Assembly: GCA_947179155.2 (NCBI GenBank)
Contig: OX359264.1
Span: forward strand, 55,763,202 to 55,827,201
Length of the DNA: 64,000 bases
Origin: Hedera helix
Lineage: Eukaryota; Streptophyta; Magnoliopsida; Apiales; Araliaceae
Direction of reading: 5' to 3'
Shown: in pieces, positions 9,924 through 23,180 of the stretch
How positions within the stretch are numbered: position 1 is the stretch's first letter
Layout: the number at the start of each line of letters is the position of its first letter
Position numbers and translations under genes: made by a program
The notes under the pieces: model-generated
What the model was told of the DNA's origin: nothing
What the model saw: the letters and a program-made list of their open reading frames with translations, nothing else
The model's database searches: none

Positions 9924-12900
9924 GACCCCGAATTTATGAAATACAAAATTTAATTTTTCTTCATATATATTTTTCCTGAAACAGTAAATGGTTAAATTGA
10001 CAAAATTGAAAGTTAAGGATGTTATGTGCAAATTTTATTTTGTCGGACAATATTCTTTTTGTCGGGGAATATTCGTTTTGTCGGGGAATATTCGGGTCGT
10101 ACGACGGCGCCGAAATAACAAATTATTTGTGGACCCCACAACGGAATATTTGTCGGATATAGAAAACAACAGAAGTAACCTTTTTAAATAAAAATAGTCA
10201 ACGGTGTTAACTGTTAAAATACCGGTGATAAAAGAATAGTAGCATACGGTAATTTATGGTATTTTCTGTAGCACACGGTACTCTACAGTAGCACACGGTA
10301 TTGCACAGTGTCTCATATTATTGGTCTGATAATTGACACCGTAATTGTTACGCATCATTTCATCAATAATTGTCACTGCATAATATTTTATATTATCAAT
10401 TCAATTATTGTTGCTACACAGTATTTTGCATTATTGATTCAATAATTGTCATTACACTGTATTTCATATCATCGAGTCAATAATTGTTGGTGCACTGTAG
10501 TTTAAAATTATTGAATCTAATAATTGTCACAGTAGCAAATACACTATAATTTATATTATTAAATTAATAAAAATATGTAACGTGTTTCTTACATTATTGT
10601 GGTAATATTATTTTATATGTTGGACTCACAGGAAGAATAAATAAATAAATAAATAAATAAATAAAAAATAAAATAATTAATTTTACTATTTGAAATAGTA
10701 ACGTGAATAGTGACGTGAATAGTGACGTGAATAGTACGTGAATAGTAAGAAACATGTGGGACCCATTGTGGGGCCCACATGAAATGTGAGAAATGTGAGA
10801 ATTTGCTGAAGAGTTGGTGGAGGCTGCGCAGCAGCCTCTGCTGAATTTTTTTCTGTTCACCTACCACGCATAGTAACTTATTTTCTCCTATAAATAGCTT
10901 GCTCAGCTGAATAGAAAAATCACACCTAAAACATAAAATTTTTCTATAAGAATTTTATGAGTTTTCTCTGAGAATAGTAAGGTTATTTTGAGAGTTTGAA
11001 AGCCAAAAGGAGTGCAGGAATTTTTCAAGTAAGTGTTTTATTAAAGAGTAGTAATTTCATAAATTCCTATTTTTCACGGTATTCACAAATCTTCCTTTAG
11101 AAGACTCTTCTTTGAGAAGATTCATTTTTAAAAGCTTTCTTTGGAAGATTTATTTTGGAATATTATTTTAAAAACTATTTTAAAGTTGTTATATTATACT
11201 ACAAAAATTATGTTAAATATATATAATTTTGATAGTTCATAATATACGAGTTATCATATACTTTGAAATTTATATGTGGTAATTACTAATTATATTAAAA
11301 ATATATAGGTTGATCAATCTCATTTAAATCAATATCCAGTCACGTGTTAAGGTAAGGGGTATCACTCTTTTCATCATCATAAATGGATATTATTTTCTTT
11401 CTTACTTGAAGGGATTATCATTCTTTGATTCTCGAAAATAATATCGTTTCTTTCTTGTGCCATTTATTTCCATGTATTAAATTGTGGGAATAACCTTACG
11501 GCGCGGTTTACCGCCTGTTGGTGAATAACCTTTTGTATTCATTCCTTATTAATCTTTGAGAATAACCTTACGGTGCGGATTATCGCCTGTTTGGTGAATA
11601 ACTCTTCGTGTTCAAATTCTATTAAATTGTGGGAATAACCTTACGGTGCGGATTACGCCTGTTTGGTGAATAACTCTTCGTGTTCAAATTCTATTAAATT
11701 GTGGGAATAACCTTACGGTGCGGATTACGCCTGTTTGGTGAATAACTATTCGTATTCAAATTGATGGGAATAACCTTACGGTGCGGATTATCGCCTGTTG
11801 GTGAATAACCCTTGTTATTTGTCTCGTGTGGAAATAATTTGTCTACACGAATTATCACATGACACTTTTATTCCATATTCGTAAGTGATATCATTTTCCT
11901 TTATACTCATAAGGGATACCATCTTTTTCATCTTCCATTATTCAAACTTACTATGGTAAGGGATATTAATTCCCTTCACCTTTTGTTAATCAAACCTGCT
12001 ACGGTAAGGGATATTACTTTCTTCCATACACCTAAACCGAAACTTATTATGGAACTATTGCTTCTATAATTCCTGAAAATATTATATGTTCCATAATAGT
12101 TGAATTTCATTAGTTCAACTGAACCTTCCTATTTTCTGAACATTTCTATTGAACTGTAATCGTTATTCTGAACTGTGGATCTTGAATATCATTTTTAAAT
12201 TTCACTCCACATCATGTTGGCAATTTGGACATTATTTGAATCTGCACAAAGTAAACTTCCGATACTTATTGTTTATCCTGTTCTTCTGTTCATCATTTGT
12301 ATCACTGTTATTTGTATTAATCATCAAGAATCAAGCTGTTGTGAATATCTGTGGCCGGGGGCACAGATATGATATAATTGTTGAACAGATGATAGGTTAA
12401 AGGCGATACATCTGTTCGGTGTCTTTTATGACACGTGGTGAATGTTCTCTTTGGCCCGTAGTGCAAAGATGAACTGTTGGTTGGTATGATTATGACCAAA
12501 GGCTGAATCTGGTATAATCATGACCGTTGGTGTTATATTGAATGTCTTTGGCCCGTAGTGCAAAGACGAACTGTTGATCTGCATGATTATGACCAGGAAC
12601 TGTGAAGTTGTATTATCTTGACTAATGGTATTTCAGATGATAAAAGTTGATGATATTTTTACTAAAAAGAGAAGCAAGTGGACATTATAGTCTGCATTAT
12701 TCTTCTAATAGATTGTTCATTCCGCTGCTATTATTGATCTGAACGTTGTTTAAGAATTTAACTGCAGTTTTTGATATAAACCTTGTAGTCTATTGTATTC
12801 TATCAAGAACTCAACTGTTGAAGGCTAATGATAAATTATTCGTCATTATCTTAGTCATGATATTTCTTACTGGGCTATTTAAGCTCACCCTTTCTTTTCG

Positions 12901-13144
12901 TTCCATTGTTTTTCAACAGGAGATGAGAACGTAACGGGGTCTAGCCGGGGAATGGAGTGAGAGTGCGGGGATAGCTATCATAGTCTTCACGTGTTATAAA
13001 ATAGTGTGGCAATAATAATGAAGACTTAGTTGTGTTGTATTATCCACTGTATTGTTGTACGTTGTATTTCATTGTAATAATTTTGTTGTAGTCTTTTGAC
13101 GACTCAAGTTTGGGCTGTGTGGGCCTAGATTTGGGGGCGTCATA
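9919..13144 (+). repeat. 3' LTR of element A (3226 bp)
   Basis: Near-identical to 1859-5091. Differences seen by eye are a few substitutions (for example in the U3 GACAGAAG region, around 10280, 10605 and 12881), a missing 19-bp GGTTAAAGGCGATA unit and an extra 12-bp GTGACGTGAATA unit. The TATA box is at 10889-10896 and five ~70-bp units are at about 11483-11817. It ends in TA rather than CA, like the 5' LTR. Confidence 0.96.
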
Positions 13145-15765
13145 AGTAGCATACGGTAGTTATTGGTATTTTCTGTAGCACTCGGTACTCTACAGTAACA
13201 CGCGGTATTGCATAGTGTCTCATATTATTGGTCTGATAATTGACACCGTAACTGTTACGCATCATTTCATCGATAATTGTCACTGCATAATATTTTATAT
13301 TATCAATTCAATAATTGTTGTTACACAGTATTTTGCATTATTGATTTAATAATTGTCATTACACTGTATTTTATATCATTGAGTCAATAATTGTTGTTGC
13401 ACTGTTTTTAAAATTATTGAACCTAATAATTGTCACAGTAACATATGCACAGTAATTCACATTATTGAATCAATAATTGTCATTACACAGTAACGTATGC
13501 TTTATTTTACATTATTGTTATCTCTATTATGATGTTATTTAAACAGTTGTATTTCATTAATTTATTGACTTGATATCTAAGAGCTAACTATACTGTATTT
13601 ATAACAATTAGTCATAATAATTGAATTGATAAAGTTATTTGTTTATAATATAAAGTTAGGTGATTATTAGGTGATATGAAATGAATGGTGTAGATTAAAG
13701 TGTGAATTACTGTTGAATAATTGAATTGATTTGTTTATAATATAAAGTTAGGTGATTATTAGGTGATATGAAATGAATGGTGTAGATTAAAGTGTGAATT
13801 ATTGTTGAATAATTAAATTGATTTGTTTATAATATAAAGTTAGGTGATTATTAGGTGATATGAAATGAATGGTGTAGATTAAAGATAATATAATATTTGA
13901 AATGGATGGTGTAGATTAAAAGATGATCTTTAAATGAATGGTTTAGATTAAATGAATGATAAGATTTTTGGCTATAAATAGAAGCCTTAACTTAAGGATT
14001 TTTCATAAACTTCCTTACTTGTTCTTTCTTTCTCTCTCTAAATACTTTTTGTGAAAGTTCTCTCTAAGTGTGCTTAAGTCATCTTGAGTATTTGTGAAGA
14101 TCTATAAGTATACGTGTACTGTTCAAGTTAATCAACCTCATTTAAATCAATATCCAGTCACGTGTTGAGGTAAGGGATACCATCTTTTTCATCTTCCATT
14201 ATTCAAACATACTATGGTAAGGGATTATCATTATTTGATTCTCGATAATAATATTGTTTCTTCCTTACACATAAGACGTGCCTTTTATTTCCATGTATTA
14301 AATTGTGGGAATAACCTTACGGAGCGGATTGCCGCCTGTTGGTGAATAACATTTCGTATTCATTCATTATTAATCTCTGAGAATAACCTTACGGAGCGGA
14401 TTGCCGCCTGTTTGGTGAATAACTCTTTGTACTCAAATTCTATTAAATTGTGGGAATAACCTTACGGAGCGGATTGCCGCATGTTTGGTGAATAACTCTT
14501 TGTACTCAAATTCTATTAAATTGTGGGAATAACCTTACGGAGTGGATTGCCGCCTGTTGGTGAATAACCCTTTGTATTAATTTCCTTCACCTTTTGTTAA
14601 TCAAACCTGCTACGGTAAGGGATATTATTTTCTTTCATACTCCTAAATCGAAATTTATTATGGAACTATTGCTTCTATAATTCCTGAAAATATTATATGT
14701 TCCATAATAGTTGAACTTCATTATTTCAACTGAACCTTCCTATTTACGTGAACCTTTCTATTGAATTGTAACCGTTATTCTGAACTGTGGATCTTGAATA
14801 TCATTTTTAAATTTCACTCCACATCATGTTGACAATTTGGACATTATTTGAATCTGTACAAAGTAAACTTCCGATACTTATTGTTATCCTATTTCTTCTG
14901 TTCATCATTTATATCATTCTAATCATCCAAAAATCAAGCTGTTGTGAATATCTGTGGTCGGGGGCACAGATGTGATATATTTGTTGAACAGATGATAGGT
15001 TAAAGGCGATATAATAGGTTAAAGGCGATACATCTGTTCGGTGTCTTTTATGGCACGTGGTGAATGTTCTCTTTGGCCGTAGTGCAAAGATGAACTGTTG
15101 TTTGGTATGATTATGACCAAAGGCTGAATCTGGTATAATCATGACCGTTGGTGTTATATTGAATGTCTTTGGCCCGTAGTGCAAAGATGAACTGTTGATC
15201 TGCATGATTATGATCAGGAACTGTGAATTTGTATTATCTTGACTAATGATATTTCAGATGATAAAAGTTGATGATGTTTTTCCTAAAAAGAGAACCGAGT
15301 GGACATTATAGTCTGCATTATTCTTCTAATAGATTACTCATTCCGCTGCTATTATTGATCTGAACGTTGTTTAAGAATTTAACTGCAGTTTTTGATATAA
15401 ACCTTGTAGTCTATTGTATTCTATAAAGAACTCAACTGTTGAAGACTAATGATAATTTATTCGTCATTATCTTAGTCATGATATTCTTTACTGGGCTATT
15501 TGAGCTCACCATTTCTTTTGTTCCATTGTTTTTCAACATGAGATGAAAACATAACAGGGTCTAGCCGGGGAATGGAGTGAGGGTCCGAGGAATAGTTATC
15601 ATAGTCTTCACGTTTTGTAAAATAGTGTGGCAATAATAGTGAAGACTTAGTTGTGTATTATTATACACTGTATTGTTGTACGTTGTGCTTTGTTGTAATA
15701 ATTTTGTTGTAGTTTTTTGACGACTCAAGTATGGGCTGTGTGGACCCAGATTTGGGGGCGTCACA
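13145..15765 (+). mobile_element. Solo LTR B, right 2.6 kb
   Basis: It resumes with AGTAG (target duplication of element A) and then CATACGGTAGTTATTGG, which continues the LTR sequence broken off at 1858. It closes with GGGGGCGTCACA at 15765. It belongs to the same LTR subtype as element D: three ~95-bp units around 13665-13890, a TATA box at 13973-13980, and four ~70-bp GGGAATAACC units around 14303-14575. The acceptor-like CAACAG of the other LTRs is CAACAT here (near 15535). Joined without the insertion, B is about 2.94 kb. Confidence 0.92.
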
Positions 15766-16578
15766 TAAACCATTCATTTAAATATCATCTTTAATTTACA
15801 CCATCAATTTTAAATTTTATATTATCTTTAATATATACCATTCATTTTATATCACCTAACTTTATATTATAAACAAATAACTTTATCAATTCAATTATTC
15901 AACAATAAATCACACTTATTCATTATTACGACTAATTGTTATAAATACAGTGTAGTTGGTTCTCTGAGTTAGATACCAAGTCAATTAATTAATGAAATAC
16001 AACTGTTTAAATAATACCATAATAGAGATAACAATAATGCAGAAAGTATGTAAAAGAAAGAATACGTTACTGTGTCATGACAATTATTGATTCAATAATA
16101 TGAATTATTGTGCATATGCTACTGTGACAATTATCAGTTTAATAATATTAATTATTGTGCATGTGACAATAAAGTCAAATATTGTACGATAATCACTTTA
16201 TCAGTTTAATAATACGAAACACTGTGCAATGTCGTGTGCTACTGTGCAATACCGTATTTTACTATTCTTTTACCATCGGATATTTTAACAATTAAAAGTA
16301 ATAGTACCATTGACCATTTAAAAATTATTATGTCATTTTCTATATCCGACAATTATTCTTTGTGGGGTCTACCAATAATTGGTTCGTACGGCGCCGTCGT
16401 ACGAATATTCCCCGACAGAACGAATATTCCCCGACCAAACGAATATTGTTCGACATAATATAATTTACACATAACATTCTTAACTTTTAACTTTATCAAT
16501 TTAACTACTTACTGTTTCATGAAAATATATATGAAGAAAAAATTAAATTTTATATTTCATAAAATTCGGGGTCTTACA
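15766..16578 (-). mobile_element. LTR C, minus-strand chromovirus LTR, outer (5') part
   Basis: This is the first ~0.8 kb of a minus-oriented LTR. It ends at 16578 with CGGGGTCTTACA, the reverse complement of the family's TGTAAGACCCCG start. The short GAATATTC-containing units of the U3 region are visible near 16400-16450. The first five bases (TAAAC, 15766-15770) repeat 1532-1536 and are the target-site duplication made when solo LTR B inserted into this LTR. Confidence 0.88.
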
Positions 16579-17020
16579 GACGTGGCCATCCACAGGCTAT
16601 CCATTGATCCCGAGAACAAGCTTGACCTTGGGCTGCCATGGATTCCGAGGAGAAAATTTTTGGGGATTTTTTCTGAGACAAAGAAGGCGAGAGAATTAGG
16701 GATTTCAGAAAGTAAGCAGTGTGTCAGGAAGGAGACTTCTGAGGGATTTTATTGATGAAAATAAGATGCACGAAAATCAACAGGCGTCAATTTTGGGAGT
16801 GTAAGGGGGTGCACGAAAATCAACATGCGTCAGTTTTGGGAGTGTAAGGGGGCGCGCGAACATCAACAAAGCAGTTTTTGGGGAACGTGATGGAGTAATG
16901 ATGGTTGTGTGCCAGACGTGGGGGTTAAGTTCTGTTTGGATGAGGCCGGTTACGTGGGAATAAGGATATTTGAATTACTCTCCTATTTAAGGCTCTTAAA
17001 AGTAGGAGAGTGGGGGGCAA
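16579..17020 (+). mobile_element. Probable 3' internal tail of a copia-like element
   Basis: This lies between the end of LTR C and a copia-like LTR at 17021. It holds a G-rich ~43-bp tandem repeat (16767-16852) and ends in AGGAGAGTGGGGGGCAA, a polypurine-tract-like run directly before TGTTGGAAT. No RNase H or other pol domain is recognisable. The rest of the element, if any, would lie left of LTR C and outside the window. Confidence 0.5.
16767..16852 (+). repeat. ~43-bp tandem repeat, two copies plus a degenerate third
   Basis: Units of the form TGCACGAAAATCAACA..GTCA..TTTTGGGAGTGTAAGGGGG follow head to tail, with a diverged third copy (CGCGCGAACATCAACA) starting at about 16853. Confidence 0.8.
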
Positions 17021-17576
17021 TGTTGGAATAAGATTGTTTGGGCCCGAATTTGGGCTGACCCATATTATTTTATTGGGTTGACCCCTATTATTACATTGGG
17101 TTGGGCTGTAATTGGGTGTGTTAATTCTTATTCGGCCTGATATATTTAAGTATTAGACTCCTTATTTTAAGGAATGGACTGCTTGAAAGAGGAAAAGTCT
17201 GCTTGGAAGGGAAAGAGTTTGCTTGTATGGAAAACGTCTGTTTGAAGAGGTGACGTTTATTTGGTTGATTAATGCTTGTAATTATAGACGGTTGCATGGG
17301 CATATAAAAGGATAACAACAGAAAAAATCAACTACTGACTATTCACATACAGAACCAATTATTTTCAGCATACAAGCTCTCTATTATCAGAGAATTCTAT
17401 AAACACCAGTATTATTTTAGTGGATTCCTCTATTTCTCCGTGGTTTTTTTTCAATTGAGTTTTCACGTAAATCTGTTGTGTTCTTACAACAATTATTTTG
17501 AATTATTTGTATTTGACGTTTAATTTTGCTCGTTATTTTGTGATTTAAATGAGTGTTATAAAATTTGGCGTTAACA
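17021..17576 (+). mobile_element. Copia-like LTR (~556 bp)
   Basis: It starts TGTTGGAATAAGATTG right after a polypurine-like tract and ends TTAACA, so the TGTT/AACA ends are inverted. A TATA-like CATATAAAAGG sits near 17300. No primer binding site follows, as expected of a 3' LTR. The 3' boundary is a best guess because no target duplication could be checked. Confidence 0.6.
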
Positions 17577-18303
17577 TATGTAATACAAAAAGGCCAGAAA
17601 CAATTTTTGGATTATGAATGTATAAATTATTTCTGGGCTAAGTATTGGAGTTTGATGTGCTCTCTTTATTATTTATATTGTTTCTGGGCTAAGTATTTCA
17701 TATATGTATTTGATATGTAATTCTTAGGATTAAATAATTACATATGTTATTTACATTGATCATCTACTCGGGACACTTTATATAGCTCTGGTCACTGCTT
17801 TTATAATGTAATTGTTTTTTATATTTCAAAATTATGAATGTATAAATTGTTTATGGGTTAAGTATTGGAGTTAGGTTAATTCTGTCATTGATATCAGTCC
17901 GATTATGCGTTTTAAGTCATTCTCATTTTACTAATTGCAGATCTGATAAACATTGTTCTGCATTAGATGTAAATTCAGCTAATTTTTTCAGAATTTTTGG
18001 GTTTTGATTTTTCTTTTATGAGTGATTTTTTTTTTAACAAAAAAAAAAATCCGCAGACTGACCCATTTAAATTGGCTCCGCCCGTTTGCCAATTTTATTG
18101 ACAAGTAAGTCATTTCTCAAAGATACTAGATTATTGATTTTGAAATGGTCAATAAAGAGGCAAACAACATGCGTATTCCAAGCCTAGACCTAACCATCAT
18201 CACCCAAATTAAATTTAAGTGATAGTATGAATAAATGTCGCTCATTAAAAAGAGAATTTTTTTAACCGATCCATTTAAACTCAATTCGTACTAACCCAAC
18301 TCG
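17577..18303. other. Intergenic, weak repeats only
   Basis: No gene seen. Two ~43-bp imperfect direct repeats (17612-17654 and 17832-17874, containing GAATGTATAAATT and TAAGTATTGGAGTT) and a shorter third match (17676-17692) lie ~220 bp apart. Otherwise AT-rich sequence. Confidence 0.5.
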
Positions 18304-20868
18304 CACTCTACAAAAAAAAAACTTAATTTTGACGGAATTATTTTTGAGGAAATAAATCCCATTGATTATTAATTATTTTTGACAAAAAATTCGCTCAAAA
18401 ATCAAAATTAATTTAATTTCGACAAAAATACTTATCACCAATGGTGGATTAGCTTGTCGGCAGTGAATCCCCAATTTTCCAAGTACAATTTATTAATTAG
18501 AGTTTACTTACTTTGGTGTTTTTAATAAAGGTTTGGATCAACCTAATTTGAAAATTCAATCGAACATGTGCCCATACGAATTGAACACTGATGGTGTTAT
18601 TTGAAACCTGGTTTAATTTAAGTTAGCAATTTATTGGTATACATTTACGAATATCAGTTATGAACTACTAATTTAAGTAATTGTGAAGTAAATATAGCTA
18701 GTGATGGTTATGAGATTTTGGATTTGGCATGGCAATGAATCATGCGGCGGCTTATATCAGTTGCCTTCTCCTGTTTGTATGTATTTGGCATAGTAATATA
18801 TTTAGTTCTATATTTTTGACCTCTTCTTTTATTTTTTTCAGTCTGCACATTAACACAAGTCATTGTCATATGCTCTGAAAATCCTTTGAAAATTGGTTTG
18901 ATTAACACAAGTCACCGCTACATACTTAACAAGGCTACTGATGGTAAATGTTTTAATACTTGAATATTTGTATTGTGGCTTTTTGGGGTTTAATCGGCAT
19001 CTTGTTGGTTGCCTATTGGGGTGAATTTTATTTTCAAAAGAATTTTTGACGGAATTTAATTATAAAAGAGAATAAAAAAATAAATATCTAACTATTAAAA
19101 GTAAATTTGGACGTAGTTTAGTTTGTCATCCAAAAAAAAAGAAGTAGGATTTATTTAGTTTGTTACTATTACAATATAATAAAAATAATATAATATAATA
19201 TAATACAATACAATAAACTAAGTAGAATTTACTTAATTTGGCACTACTAAAAATTATAATAAAAATAATATAGTATAGTATAATATAATAATCGAAGTAG
19301 CATTTACTTAGTTTGTTGGTACTAGAATGAAATAAGATAAAATAATATAATACAATAAAATATTACTTTATTAACAAATTACAAGATCGATTTCAGAAGT
19401 TTCAAGACTAGTGCATAATTGCAGGCTGTTAAAGGAGATCCTGCTTCATCGTCCCACCATTTGAGATTATGTTATCTCAGGTGGAATAGATGGCTCTTTA
19501 GATGGCGTCTCAAGATCCCCAACAATAGTACTAGCAATTATTAAGTGTTGCGTAAGCGTAAGATTCTAGTGTATACATTAGCTGGAGATATTCATTTTTT
19601 AATTATATTTTTCGTTATTTCGTAATTTATATCAGTTTGTAAATACTTTCTAAACTTATTTCTATTCTATTTTCGAAAACTTTAGCCAGCGTCAACGTCC
19701 CAAGAGCACATGTCAGAGCATCTCATAAAGGCGCTGACTTGGACCACGAGCTATTCTAGAGGGTGATGACGCAGGTGTCAGAGATGATTGGTACATATTA
19801 GATATTTAGTTAGCAGGTGTTGCCTAATCGTTCTCGTCTACATCAGCTTACTCAGGACATTGCAAGGGTCATCATCGAGAGTATAGGTATCCCTCTAGAG
19901 CAATTCGTCGCGATACGCGATGAGGTAGTACGGATAGTGGTTACTCTTGTGATGGAGGCTTTTGGGACGCTACTAAGCCAACCCCTAACTTCTCATCGGG
20001 TATTTTATACATTTTAAATTGTATATTCTACCTATTACTTAATTATTATTTAGTTATTTCTTTAATTCTCATATATGTTTAATAATAGGTTATAATTTTT
20101 ATTGTCTCAATAAGTGGTGATGCCCAATAGAGAGGCAATAACGAGCGGGAGGATGATGATGATGATTTTCAGACACCAAAGTCGCAATGTCAACTCCCAT
20201 CTTATGATCCTCCTCATACCAATGATAGTAGTAGCGCTCGTCACTTGTTATTTGTAGTTTTAGTTACAGTTTGTAAACTGTACTTTTATTTTACATTGTA
20301 AATTATAATTTATTAGAACAATTAGTATTATCATAGTCATTGTGTATGTTATTCATTGTAAATTAGTCGGGTTTCTATTGTCGTGTACATATATTTTTTC
20401 CGTTAGGAATGAAATTAGATTAATTTGGAAAACATATGTATATTTGTACTGTTGGGAATTAAAACAGACAATTTAAAAATATATATGTATAATTATGGTG
20501 TTGGGAATGAAAACAAATACACTTTTGTAGTTTAAAAACCTGAATTTTTTTAAAAATTTATTAAAAAAATTTAAAATTTATGACGAAAATTCTGTCGGAA
20601 ATAAGTTCATCCTATTATATTGGAGTTTAACATGTGGCATGTATTATTTTGATGAAAAAATATGTCTGAATTAGTTTATTTTCGACGAAATTTCTGTTGG
20701 AAATAATTACTTTTGACGAATTTTGTCAACAAAATTTATTTTTGAAACGGTGATTTCTGACTGAATTTTTGTCGAAATATGTAATATGTCGAAAATAAGC
20801 TAATTTCAATGGAATACGCTTATTTTCAACGAAATATTATGTCAAAAATATTAGTTTTTCTTGTAGTG
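18304..20868. mobile_element. CACTA-like (CMC/EnSpm) non-autonomous DNA transposon
   Basis: The right end is CTTGTAGTG (reverse complement CACTACAAG, the classic CACTA terminus). The left end is CACTCTACAAAAAAAA followed by TTTTGACGG-type sequence. The subterminal regions (18304-18440 and 20560-20868) carry many TTTTGACGAAA / TTTCGTCAAAA-like motifs in both directions, as expected of subterminal transposase sites. The interior is mostly AT-rich; about 19690-20240 has better-coded, more GC-rich pieces and a 66-codon open frame (19817-20017) that may be a decayed gene remnant. No intact transposase. The 3-bp flanks (TCG and GCA) do not match. Confidence 0.65.
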
Positions 20869-21925
20869 GCAAGTGACCTAGTTTGTTAATTACTATTTAA
20901 TATTACTTTTGTTCAATTTTTCTCCTACTGATATGCACTAATAAGTTAACTCTATTTATTTTATCTTCTCTTTATAATTAGTCGTTACTCCTCCTTAACC
21001 CTTTTACAACTACTAGTATTATCCATTCTCCATACGTAAAAGATGACGATGGTGAAAATGTAATTCAAGTGGACATGAAAGATGATAATATCTTATTTTG
21101 CTAACAATTTCACGTTTTTATGATTTTTTCATTGTTTTGAAACAAGTTAAGTTTTTTTGCTTAGAATACTTGGAGCAATTTATGATTTTATTGTTCAAAA
21201 GAACTTGAAATAAATTCCGTTTTAAAGCTTTATTATTTAAAAACACCCAATTCATTAACGTATGAGTCAGTGTTTTTGAAAATATGATCCATTAAAAAAT
21301 GGTTCTTTTTGACCTAGTTCAAAACAAATCCGATTTATAACAACCTGATCCACAGGTGACTCAACCCATTTGTTTACTAAGTCTATTCAGGCCTGTCTAA
21401 GCCTTGAGCAACAACGGCTCATTTATGTTCGAGCCCAACAAGATAAGGGGATCTATTAAAGCTTCGAAGGAGGAAGCTAACTTAGCCTTCTTTATAGAAC
21501 CAGAAAGAAAATAAATAAAACGAATGAAGCATCTGCAATAAGGAGGCCATAATCAGGCACAGAGTAGTCTTACTTAAATCATCATTTGAATAATGTTGGC
21601 ACAATCACTCTCAATAATTTCTAATGCCAATGAAGAAATCAGTCTTCAATATTGCCCCTTATATAAATGAATTAGCTAGTATATGGGCTAAAATTTTGAC
21701 TTGTCTTAGCTATCATCTCTGAAATAAATATTTAACTTTTCGATCGCACTTATCACGTAATTCAGTTCACGACCTTTTCAAATTATATGGATATTAAAAT
21801 CACCTTCAAATTTTCACCTTATCAATTTGGTCCATCCACCCAAATATATATATATATATATACACACACACTTAATTGAACCTTTTACACTTTCTTTGTG
21901 AGTTTGAGGAGAGAAAAACTAAGAC
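20869..21925. other. Intergenic
   Basis: No gene or clear element seen. There is a short TA/CA microsatellite at about 21845-21870. Confidence 0.5.
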
Positions 21926-23180
21926 TAAAATACAATGACACCCTCTTTATATAACTATAATAACATTCACATTTTCTCTAAGTTTTTAAGTAACAGTTAG
22001 TACCTTGCAAGTTTTTAGGATTGACTAAATAGATAAAGTTACATATTTACCCTTGTATCTTATCAAATTTTAATTCAAGAATAATATATATTTTTAATTA
22101 TCCTTTTTTAAAACAATATATTTTAATTATAGTTTTATTTGTAATTAAGATTATCTCATTCAAATTGTTGATAACTTATAAAAAAAATTATTTAGTTTAA
22201 TTAACATATATATTTGGATAAGTGACATAAATATTAATAATTTTAAATTAAATTATTAATGGAGTTGTTCTAATTAGATTGATTGAGTATGTTGATAGTT
22301 TAGTTTTGGGTGTTTAATAGCAAAAATTATTATTGAAATTCTTAGTTTTATATTATGATTTTTATATGTTAAATTTTCTCGAATATATGTCAAAATTTGG
22401 GGTGTTTATGATTTTGATTACATTTTTTAGTATACAGTTGATGTTGTTTTTGTGCAATGTTGAAAAATATATATATATAATAATATTTATTATTACTTCT
22501 ATCTTGTAAAAATATTTTTCTTTTAATATATATTTTTCTTTTTTTAAGTAACAACATTTGTCCTTTTTAATGTAAATAATTTTGCTTAAGTGTGACTTAT
22601 GTTTAAGTTTAATATTTGAGAAAAATAATTAACATTATTTTTAATACTTTTTGATATGAATAATAAGATTCGCTCTGTAATAATAAGTTTGTTCTACGTA
22701 AGTTTTAATATTTGGAAAAAATAATTATAATTTTTTTTGCATTAATTTGTACTTTTATAGGTATTGAAATTTTACTTTTTAATTACAAAAAAAATAAAAT
22801 ATTTGAATGTATATTACATGAATCTTAATCTTTGAGGAATTTAATTAGCAAAAAGTGTATGACTTTATTATAAAATGAATATTTGTTATTTTTTGACATT
22901 ATATTATTTATTGCACAGGTCCATAATTTAATTAATTGTATCAAGTAAAGTGAAAATTATAATATTCAAATTTATATTTAGTGGATATATTAAACATTAT
23001 AATTTGAAGGGTGTATTGGACATTATATTAAAAATGTTTTTAGATATTAGTTGGCCAACCACACTAAGGGTAGTAAATGTTACATATTGTAGATTAGAGA
23101 GGTACTAACTGTTACTTGAAAAACTAGAGGGGTGTTAATGTTATTATGATTATTTACATGGGATGTCAGTGTATTTTTAG
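21926..23180. mobile_element. Non-coding element with ~84-bp terminal inverted repeats
   Basis: The left end (about 21926-22004) and right end (about 23099-23180) are inverted copies; both contain GGTACTAACTGTTACTT (on the minus strand at left) and TGTCA.TGTATTTT. The ~1.1-kb interior is AT-rich and non-coding. No clear target duplication was found. Long inverted ends fit a Mutator-like MITE, but the superfamily is not established. Confidence 0.6.

Larger units (their letters stand above)
1859..13144 (+). mobile_element. Element A: complete Ty3/gypsy chromovirus (Tekay/Del-like)
   Basis: A full LTR retrotransposon of 11,286 bp. It has long LTRs (1859-5091 and 9919-13144), a primer binding site, gag, protease, reverse transcriptase, RNase H, integrase, a C-terminal chromodomain and a polypurine tract. 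The flanks carry a perfect 5-bp target duplication AGTAG (1854-1858 and 13145-13149). The host site is another LTR of the same family (B). Order PR-RT-RH-IN plus chromodomain defines a chromovirus; LTRs above 3 kb suggest the Tekay/Del clade (inference). The LTRs differ by a handful of substitutions and two small indels, so the insertion is recent. One in-frame TAG in gag makes it probably defective for its own Gag. Confidence 0.96.
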
